The notes below the pieces were generated by a model. It ran no database searches. It was not told where the DNA came from and saw nothing but the letters and a program-made list of their open reading frames with translations. From assembly GCF_001039575.1 (NCBI RefSeq), contig NZ_JIBT01000046.1:1-42440 (forward strand): 42,440 nucleotides of DNA, given 5' to 3'. The first letter of the stretch is position 1. Every line of letters starts with the position of its first letter. Both the position numbers and the translations under genes were made by a program. Source of the DNA: Halomonas sp. PR-M31 (lineage in GTDB: Bacteria; Pseudomonadota; Gammaproteobacteria; Pseudomonadales; Halomonadaceae). Shown here piece after piece: positions 9,246-15,223 of this stretch.

Positions 9246-10020
9246 TGTTTTTTCGTGTCATGGTAAGGCCGATGCGACGGCGTAGCGGTGGCGGCAGAAT
9301 GCCCATTAGTTTGACGCCAGAGGTAAAACGCTTGGGAAAGTGGATATCTAGTGTGCGTTTTTCCAGTCCTTTGATGATGGCTTTTGCCGCAAAGTCACTG
9401 CTCACCTGCATAGGCATGGGAAAATCGTTGCGTTCTGTCAGGGGTGTCTTGACGAAGCCTGGATGAATGATGCTGACATCGATGTTCTCCGCGGCCAGAT
9501 CAAGACGCAGGGATTCGAGAAAATGACTCAAGGCTGCCTTCGAGGCGCCATAGGCTTCGGCTCGGGGCAAGGGAACATAGGCCGAGGCGCTCGATACCGC
9601 CGCGAACAGAGGCTGGCTGCCATCGCTATCTCGGGCGCGGCGCAAAAGCGGCAATGCGGCGTCGAGAGTGTATATGGCGCCATTGAAATTGGTGGCAAGA
9701 ACGCGTTCGATCAGATCGACATCGAAATGGCGCACATCGAGATACTCGCAAGTGCCGGCGTTATGAATCACAAGATCCAAACCAGCGAATTCCTCATCGA
9801 TCTTTTGTCCGGCAGCCTGCACCGATCGACGATCGCTCAAGTCCAGTGGGACCGCCAGGGCGTTGTCATACTCTTTGACGATCTCCTCAAGCGCTTCTTG
9901 GCCTCGTGCGCTCAGGGCCACACGATGTCCCTCTTTCAACAGGCGTTGGGCAAGTGCAAACCCGATACCCGAAGTGGCGCCAATTAGCCAGATACGCCGT
10001 TTTCCTGTCAATGAAGCCAT
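9238..10020 (-). CDS. Short-chain dehydrogenase/reductase, first gene of the lipid-modification operon
   Basis: This 260-residue classical SDR has the cofactor loop IGATSGIG near residue 13, IHNAG near 86, the catalytic Ser in VSSAS and YGASK near 157. The C-terminus (PPPLRRRIGLTMTRKNND) is basic and may touch the membrane. The substrate cannot be named. It leads the operon SDR-FAD-DUF1365-Cfa-DUF2878, and two dyads plus a TGTACA-type box lie in the 268 bp upstream. That makes the operon a candidate member of the LitR-controlled set. Confidence 0.82.
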   Translation of the reverse strand: MASLTGKRRIWLIGATSGIGFALAQRLLKEGHRVALSARGQEALEEIVKEYDNALAVPLDLSDRRSVQAAGQKIDEEFAGLDLVIHNAGTCEYLDVRHFDVDLIERVLATNFNGAIYTLDAALPLLRRARDSDGSQPLFAAVSSASAYVPLPRAEAYGASKAALSHFLESLRLDLAAENIDVSIIHPGFVKTPLTERNDFPMPMQVSSDFAAKAIIKGLEKRTLDIHFPKRFTSGVKLMGILPPPLRRRIGLTMTRKNND

Positions 10021-10102
10021 TCTGGTTGCGTCTCCCTAAAGGCCAAGAAGCGTTAGAAGCGAAGAAACGGACGGAGAAATGGCACGCCGATAGGTTGGGG
10101 TT

Positions 10103-10144
10103 TTTGTTTGAGACCATGAACGTCAAACAAAGTTGAATGTTCAA
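10103..10144 (-). promoter_or_regulatory. Two dyads in the leader of the SDR operon
   Basis: TTTGTTTGA (10103-10111) and TCAAACAAA (10123-10131) are perfect inverted 9-mers 11 nt apart. They are followed by TTGAA-TG-TTCAA at 10133-10144. They lie about 85-125 bp upstream of the SDR start, where a promoter and operator are expected. No regulator is assigned. Confidence 0.4.
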
Positions 10145-10199
10145 TCAAGGAGCCCGCCCGGGTCGCCTATAGCATCAGTGTAAACTCCTGATAAGCATT

Positions 10200-10221
10200 T
10201 TGTACAATAATTGTATAATTA
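10200..10221. promoter_or_regulatory. LitR/CarH-type operator candidate A (11-bp direct repeats)
   Basis: TTGTACAATAA (10200-10210) is followed directly by TTGTATAATTA (10211-10221), two copies of an 11-bp repeat. CarH/LitR regulators are known to bind 11-bp tandem repeats containing TGTACA-like cores. The site lies 180 bp upstream of the SDR operon and downstream of phr. A matching pair occurs at 14278-14299. Confidence 0.5.
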
Positions 10222-10240
10222 ATTTGGATAGACGCTAAAC

Positions 10241-10274
10241 GCGATCGGCACATATATGTACTCATGCCGATCGC
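10241..10274 (-). terminator. Stem-loop after the photolyase gene
   Basis: GCGATCGGCA (10241-10250) pairs perfectly with TGCCGATCGC (10265-10274) around a 14-nt loop, 15 bp downstream of the phr stop. On the minus strand only a short GTTT follows, so termination is probable but not classic. Confidence 0.5.
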
Positions 10275-10288
10275 TGATAACCTGGAGA

Positions 10289-11722
10289 TCAATCGTCGCT
10301 TTTGAGTGCTTTAAAAGCATCCAATGCCCGGGCACGGGCTGCCTTGTGATCGACGATGGGCGCAGGATAGTCGACCTCCTTGAGCATATCCTTGGGCGGC
10401 GCATGGCGTGCCTTTTCGGGCAGTTTCTCAAGCTCCGGCAGGAATTCGGCGATGAACTCGCCTTCAGGATCGAAGCGCCGAGACTGGGTCGTCGGGTTGA
10501 AGATTCGAAAATAAGGGGCTGCGTCGGTGCCCGTAGAGGCCGCCCACTGCCAACCGCCGTTGTTGGAGGCAAAGTCTCCATCGATCAGATGCTTCATGAA
10601 GAACGCTTCACCGCGGCGCCAGTCGATCAACAGATGCTTGCTCAGGAACATGGCGGTCACCATGCGCAAACGATTGTGCATCCAGCCACGCTGCACCAGC
10701 TGGCGCATGGCGGCATCCACCAGCGGATAACCGGTGCATCCTTCGCACCAGGCAGCGAAGGCTTCATCGTCATCCCGCCAGGCCAGTTTTTCGGTGTAGC
10801 GCTGAAAAGGTTTATGGCGACAGATATCCGGATAGCCGAACACGATATGCTGATAGAACTCCCGCCAGATGAGCTCGCTGACCCAGCTGGTCAGGCCGGC
10901 ATCGCCGTCTGCGAGGCTACCGTCATTGGCGCTCATCACCGCCTGCAGGCACTGCCGATGGGAGATCATACCCAGGGACAGATAGGCGGACAGTTCACTG
11001 GTACCTCGAATGGCAGGAAAATCGCGCTGCTCCTCATAGCGATGCGCCCGATAGTGCAAAAAACGCTCGAGGCGATCCGCCGCGGCGTCCTGGCCCGCGG
11101 GCCAGTGCTTGGTATCCACTGGCTTATCATCGAGTTTGCTTTCAAGACTGGATAGCGCAGGGATGCGATCGTTGTCGATGCCGAGGCGTTGCTGCGCCTC
11201 AGGAGAATCCCGCAGTGCGAGACGCTCAGAATTTATTTCTCGGTGCCAGGCCTTGGCGAACGGCGTGAAAACGCTGTAGTAGTCTCCTTGACCGGTCAGC
11301 AGCTCTCCTGGCGCAAACGCCACCGCATCGGTGTGAGGCTGTACCGCGCGATCTTTCTGCTTGAAGGCCTTTATCACCCCCTCGTCCCGACGCCACTCGT
11401 TGAGCGGGTATTCACGATTGAAGTGCAGGCCCCCATCAATGTCGTACTCTTCGGCAATGTTCAACAGTGCCTCGGGCGCCTCATCGAAGGACTCGATATC
11501 GCGGTGCAGCAATGGGATGTTAAGTCCGCTCAAATCGTCACTCAGGGCGCGAACGCCACGATGCCAGAAGTCGATCTTGTTGATGCCATGATCCTGGGCT
11601 TGCCATTGGGGCACGCTGCGAAGAAAGACCGCGATGACGGGACCGGCCTTGGCGGCGGCAGCCAAGGCGGTATTGTCTAGGGTGCGAAGGTCGCTACGAA
11701 ACCAGACGAGTTGGCGTTGCAT
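10289..11722 (-). CDS. phrB: Deoxyribodipyrimidine (CPD) photolyase, class I
   Basis: The enzyme repairs UV-induced cyclobutane pyrimidine dimers with blue light. The 477-residue protein starts with the photolyase-specific LVWFRSDLRTLDNTAL. The FAD-binding C-terminal half has WVSELIWREFYQHI, HNRLRMVTAMFLSKHLLIDWRRGE and WQWAASTGTDAAPYFRIFNP, with the Trp and Asn residues of the flavin pocket. The length is normal. The gene lies 16 bp downstream of the LitR-type merR gene, almost certainly in one operon, which fits light induction. Confidence 0.95.
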   Translation of the reverse strand: MQRQLVWFRSDLRTLDNTALAAAAKAGPVIAVFLRSVPQWQAQDHGINKIDFWHRGVRALSDDLSGLNIPLLHRDIESFDEAPEALLNIAEEYDIDGGLHFNREYPLNEWRRDEGVIKAFKQKDRAVQPHTDAVAFAPGELLTGQGDYYSVFTPFAKAWHREINSERLALRDSPEAQQRLGIDNDRIPALSSLESKLDDKPVDTKHWPAGQDAAADRLERFLHYRAHRYEEQRDFPAIRGTSELSAYLSLGMISHRQCLQAVMSANDGSLADGDAGLTSWVSELIWREFYQHIVFGYPDICRHKPFQRYTEKLAWRDDDEAFAAWCEGCTGYPLVDAAMRQLVQRGWMHNRLRMVTAMFLSKHLLIDWRRGEAFFMKHLIDGDFASNNGGWQWAASTGTDAAPYFRIFNPTTQSRRFDPEGEFIAEFLPELEKLPEKARHAPPKDMLKEVDYPAPIVDHKAARARALDAFKALKSDD

Positions 11723-11738
11723 AAAAACGATCGCTCTC

Positions 11739-12650
11739 TTATTGGCTCAATAGTGGACGAAGCCGGCTGACTGACTGTACGGGATCGTCGCTGAGTAGTT
11801 CCACGCCACTGTCGAGGAGTTCGCCAGCGCGGATTCGAGTGATCGGTCCGGTCAGGCACACCGGTACCGAGAGTTGATCCGCAAGTCGCGGCAGCTGCCG
11901 CCGGATCAGTTCACTGCGTTCTGCCTGCCCGCTCGCCAGCACTAGTGCAGAAAAACGCAGGCGGTTTACCGCCAATCCCAACTCTCCCGGTGACAGAGGG
12001 GCGTCGAGAAGTACCACGCGATAACCTGAATCTATTGCCGCCAGGGCGAACAACAATGGCCACAGCGCGCCGCTTTCTTCGGAAAGATGAGTGATCAGCA
12101 ATTGGGGGCCGTGGCTTGCTAGATTGGCATGATAAAGCCGCGTGCCAATGCGGGTTCGCAAAAATCCTTCGAGTAGACGCTGTTGCAGCAAGGCGCCGAG
12201 CTGGCCATTCCAGCGCTCTTCGAGCTGCAGGATCGCCGGCTGCCATAATTCATGTAGACAAATGGCCACCGGGTAGAGGGCCAGAGCCTGATTGTATAGC
12301 GTCTCCAAGCGTTCCAAATCCAGGGCTTCCACTGCCAGGATCAGCTGTTCGCGCTGATTGGGCCAGTCTCCTGCCTCGGGCACCGGAATTTCCACGCTCG
12401 CGGGTTGATCCAGAAGATCATGGACCTGACTGACCGGAACGCCTCGGTTGAGCCATTGCAGAATCAATTCGATACGATCGATATCGTGACGCGCATAGAG
12501 CCGATGACCTTTGGGAGTGCGCTGAGGGCGAATCAATCCGTAGCGGCGCTCCCAGGCGCGCAGCGTCACCGAGTTGACACCGGTGAGGCGCGAGACTTCT
12601 CGAATTGGATAGAGCGGCGCATGGGTTGGATTTATCGCCTTGTCACACAT
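11739..12650 (-). CDS. MerR-family regulator of LitR/CarH type lacking B12 ligands (class II LitR-like)
   Basis: This 303-residue regulator has an N-terminal MerR winged helix (about residues 13-80; YPIREVSRLTGVNSVTLRAWERRYG, positions 13-37). A cobalamin-binding-like module follows: a helical part at about 100-175 and a Rossmann-like part at about 180-300. In B12-dependent CarH/LitR the helical part carries W-x9-EH and the Rossmann part E-x-H-x2-G. Here these read W-N9-QQ (in ERWNGQLGALLQQRL) and EESGAL, so the cobalt-ligating His is Ser. This matches class II LitR proteins, which do not use B12 as chromophore. The gene is upstream of phrB, and a TGTACA-N12-TGTACA box sits 94 bp before its start, suggesting autoregulation. 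The start has GGGAGG 12 nt upstream. Confidence 0.85.
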   Translation of the reverse strand: MCDKAINPTHAPLYPIREVSRLTGVNSVTLRAWERRYGLIRPQRTPKGHRLYARHDIDRIELILQWLNRGVPVSQVHDLLDQPASVEIPVPEAGDWPNQREQLILAVEALDLERLETLYNQALALYPVAICLHELWQPAILQLEERWNGQLGALLQQRLLEGFLRTRIGTRLYHANLASHGPQLLITHLSEESGALWPLLFALAAIDSGYRVVLLDAPLSPGELGLAVNRLRFSALVLASGQAERSELIRRQLPRLADQLSVPVCLTGPITRIRAGELLDSGVELLSDDPVQSVSRLRPLLSQ

Positions 12651-12743
12651 GCGTGGTCAGCCTCCCTGTGGAGCGCGTACTCGGCATTGGAGTATCGCGT
12701 CATGTTTTTACCGAATCTTGAGTTCATTCATCTGAACTCGATA

Positions 12744-12769
12744 TTGTACAATTCGGATGCCTTGTACAA
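12744..12769. promoter_or_regulatory. LitR-type operator candidate C upstream of merR
   Basis: Two TTGTACAA octamers occur at 12744-12751 and 12762-12769, giving TGTACA-N12-TGTACA. This is the spacing I recall for LitR-family binding sites. It is 94 bp upstream of the merR-phrB operon start, so autoregulation is likely. It differs from the 11-bp spacing of sites A and B. Confidence 0.55.
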
Positions 12770-12803
12770 CTAGGGCGCAGGTCAATTCGAAGTCTGTACC
12801 CAT

Positions 12804-13184
12804 TCATGATGGATGAGCGTGCCCTGTGCGTCCTTCGATGATGCTGGTTAAGGCATCGACGAAGGCAGGGTGTTCGCCTACCGGCGCCAGCAGTTCGATG
12901 GTCAGGGTTCTGTGCTTTTCATGCAGAGCTTCGATTTGATGAGGTACGTCTTCTCTCAGATGGCGTCCGGCGGCAAAGAACAATGGCAGTACATCCGTTC
13001 GGGCGTAGCCGGCTTCGGCGAGTTCGGCGGCAACATGCTCGAGAGAAGGATCGCACAGTTCCATATAGGCCAGTCTCAAGGGTGCCTCGAGCCGACTGCT
13101 CAGTGAGTCCGCCAAGGCGTCGAAGGGCGCGCGCCAACGCGGATCACGAGAACCGTGGGCCAGTAGAATCAAGGGGTCGCTCAT
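12804..13184 (-). CDS. Small CbiX/SirB-type sirohydrochlorin chelatase
   Basis: This is a 126-residue protein of the small CbiX type, which inserts cobalt or iron into sirohydrochlorin as a homodimer. Metal-site His residues are visible in LLAHGSRD (about residue 9) and FFAAGRHLREDVP (about residue 75). The start MSDPLILLAHGSRD overlaps the stop of the renalase-like gene (ATGA), so the two are coupled. Its presence next to a light regulator is notable because B12 is the chromophore of related regulators, but this regulator lacks the ligands, so a direct link is not shown. Confidence 0.8.
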   Translation of the reverse strand: MSDPLILLAHGSRDPRWRAPFDALADSLSSRLEAPLRLAYMELCDPSLEHVAAELAEAGYARTDVLPLFFAAGRHLREDVPHQIEALHEKHRTLTIELLAPVGEHPAFVDALTSIIEGRTGHAHPS

Positions 13185-14212
13185 ATAGCGGTCTCCAGGG
13201 AAGTGCTCAGATGATTGCCAAGATGATGGCCCGATAGCCAGGCGTTTTCGATACGTCCGGCACTCATTGCATCGCCACATAGGGCAAGCCCGCACGAATC
13301 CGTCTGAAAATCCTGCGTATCAGTTTTTACCGAAGGCGCGCTCGCAGGCTGGGAAAAGCGCCAGCGATGGGCGTCCAGAAGTTTTGTACCTGGCAGCGGT
13401 ACCGGATAACGTTCGGCGAAAGCCGCCAGAAGCTGAGTGGCGACCCAGTCGGCGTCACGCTCAAGATGCTTCTGACTCCACTCGGCCGTCGCCAGAAGAG
13501 AAAGGCTTTCTCCCTGCTCGCCGCGCCCGGGCTTGCTGTCGTTACGGGCCACGAAGCGCAGCGGGCCGCCATTCATGAAGGCCGTCTGCCATTGGGAAGC
13601 GGATGTTTCAAGCGGGGGTAGTGGCGCTTCAAACAGGGCATAGGCGGTCCAGCAAGGGCTCATCTCAACGCATTGACAAGCCTCGGATAGTATTTGGCTG
13701 TGAGGTGCCAGCAAGGGCTGCGCTTGAGGAGAGGGAATGGCGAGGATTATCTGAGTAAAAGGGCCATGTCTAAGTCCTTGATCATCCTGTAACCACCATA
13801 TTGATTCTTCTCGATGCAGATGTTCGATGCGACACTGAGTATGCAGGTCAAGATCTTGAGATAAATGACGGGTCAGTGCGCTCATGCGGGGAGTGCCGAC
13901 CCAGCGAATGTGATCATCTTGCTTGCGATGCCAGTCGCCATCGTCACAAACCCAAACCGACTGGGGCCAGGGTGCGATCACATTGGCTTGTTGCCACGCT
14001 TCGAGCTCGCGCTGGAACTCCGGGGAGCGTGCGGTGAAGTATTGGGCACCCAGATCGAAAGTGGCTGAAGGTGTACGCCGACTTGCCAAGCGCCCGCCAG
14101 GACCACGACTTTTTTCGAATAGACGTACCTGACGACCGTGCCGAATCAGTGCCCGAGCGCAGGCTAGTCCAGAAATGCCGCCACCAATAACGGCGAAACG
14201 TGAATCGTGCAT
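13181..14212 (-). CDS. Renalase-like NAD/FAD-dependent oxidoreductase (COG3380)
   Basis: This 343-residue flavoprotein has the FAD-binding motif VIGGGISGLACARAL at residues 8-22, EKSRGPGGRLASRR near residue 38, and DLGAQYFTAR near 53. The C-terminal GDAMSAGRIENAWLSG closes the FAD site. The pattern matches bacterial renalase-like proteins, which oxidise mis-reduced dihydronicotinamide isomers. The exact substrate is not certain. It is the first gene of a two-gene operon with cbiX. The divergent TIGR01777 gene shares the 114-bp intergenic region containing operator candidate B. Confidence 0.78.
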   Translation of the reverse strand: MHDSRFAVIGGGISGLACARALIRHGRQVRLFEKSRGPGGRLASRRTPSATFDLGAQYFTARSPEFQRELEAWQQANVIAPWPQSVWVCDDGDWHRKQDDHIRWVGTPRMSALTRHLSQDLDLHTQCRIEHLHREESIWWLQDDQGLRHGPFTQIILAIPSPQAQPLLAPHSQILSEACQCVEMSPCWTAYALFEAPLPPLETSASQWQTAFMNGGPLRFVARNDSKPGRGEQGESLSLLATAEWSQKHLERDADWVATQLLAAFAERYPVPLPGTKLLDAHRWRFSQPASAPSVKTDTQDFQTDSCGLALCGDAMSAGRIENAWLSGHHLGNHLSTSLETAI

Positions 14213-14277
14213 GACATATCGCCTTATGGTTGGGCGTGAAAATCGAAGACCGGCTAGACTGTGTTACAGTAACAGCT

Positions 14278-14299
14278 TAGTACAATAGTTGTATAACAT
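14278..14299. promoter_or_regulatory. LitR/CarH-type operator candidate B in a divergent promoter region
   Basis: TAGTACAATAG (14278-14288) and TTGTATAACAT (14289-14299) are adjacent 11-bp repeats like those at 10200-10221. TACAAT within the first repeat could also serve as a -10 for the rightward gene, so a bound repressor would block it. The site is 65 bp from the flavoprotein start and 27 bp from the epimerase start. Confidence 0.5.
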
Positions 14300-14326
14300 G
14301 ATAGCAATGCGTCAAGGAGGGAGTCG

Positions 14327-15223
14327 ATGCGCATTCTCATCACCGGCGGTAGCGGGTTCGTCGGTCAATTGCTGTGCAAACGTCTACACGAGCAGAGCCA
14401 TAGCCTGCTGGTGGTTTCGCGTTCACCGGACAAGACCCGGCGGTTGCTGCCGCCGGATACCGATATCCGTCAACGAGTGCACGATTTCGATGGCACCCAG
14501 ATCGACGCCATCGTCAACCTGGCGGGGGAGTCGATCGCCGGCAAGCGCTGGAGCGAAGAGCAAAAAAAGAAGCTGGTCGAATCGCGTCTTTCGATCACCA
14601 GTGATCTGGTCACCCTGTGCGGCAAGCAGGAAACGCCGCCAAAGGTGATGGTCTCCGGCTCCGCCATGGGCTATTACGGCGCCCAAGGTCAACGACCTGT
14701 CGATGAAGACACGACGCCTCAGGATGAATTCGCTCATCGTCTGTGTGCCGGCTGGGAAGCAGCGGCCAAGGAAGCAGAGGCCTACAGCGTACGTGTTGCG
14801 TTGCTGCGTACCGGCTTGGTGCTCGATCGCAATGGCGGGGCACTCAAGCAGATGTTGCCGCCCTTCAAGATGGGCTTGGGCGGGCGCATCGGCGATGGTC
14901 GACAGTACATGCCCTGGATTCATCGTCTGGATATGGTCCGCATCATCGAGTTCCTACTGGAACAAGACACCTTGAGCGGTCCTTTCAACTGTTCCGCTCC
15001 GAATCCGGTCACCAACGACGAGTTCGTCCACACCCTGGCAAAGCATCTTCATCGGCCGGCAATGATTCCAATGCCGGCGGGTGTGCTCAAGGCACTGCTG
15101 GGCGAAATGTCACATTTGCTGCTGACCGGCGCCGCCATGCAGCCCAAGCGCCTGGAAGAGGCCGGATTCACCTTCGAGTATCCGACTCTCGATCAGGCAA
15201 TGCAGGAGATTTTAGGCAGCTAG
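14327..15223 (+). CDS. TIGR01777 family NAD(P)-dependent epimerase/oxidoreductase (YfcH-like)
   Basis: This 298-residue extended-SDR-like protein has the N-terminal ITGGSGFVGQLL cofactor motif, IVNLAGESIAGKRW near residue 63, SGSAMGYYG near 110 and PWIHRLDMV near 200. All are characteristic of the TIGR01777/YfcH group, whose function is unknown. The start has GGAGG 9 nt upstream. The gene is transcribed divergently from the renalase-like gene across operator candidate B, so it may belong to the light-responsive set. Its end overlaps the convergent rapA end by four bases. Confidence 0.85.
   Translation: MRILITGGSGFVGQLLCKRLHEQSHSLLVVSRSPDKTRRLLPPDTDIRQRVHDFDGTQIDAIVNLAGESIAGKRWSEEQKKKLVESRLSITSDLVTLCGKQETPPKVMVSGSAMGYYGAQGQRPVDEDTTPQDEFAHRLCAGWEAAAKEAEAYSVRVALLRTGLVLDRNGGALKQMLPPFKMGLGGRIGDGRQYMPWIHRLDMVRIIEFLLEQDTLSGPFNCSAPNPVTNDEFVHTLAKHLHRPAMIPMPAGVLKALLGEMSHLLLTGAAMQPKRLEEAGFTFEYPTLDQAMQEILGS

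Noticed and set aside
10256-11155. Long open frame on the plus strand opposite the photolyase gene
   Set aside because: It is antisense to a clearly conserved protein, has no recognisable motif or Shine-Dalgarno, and reflects the GC-rich codon pattern of the real gene.
12804-13184. CbiX as a supplier of the B12 chromophore for the adjacent MerR regulator
   Set aside because: The regulator lacks the cobalt-ligating His and the Glu-His pair, so a direct chromophore link is not supported.
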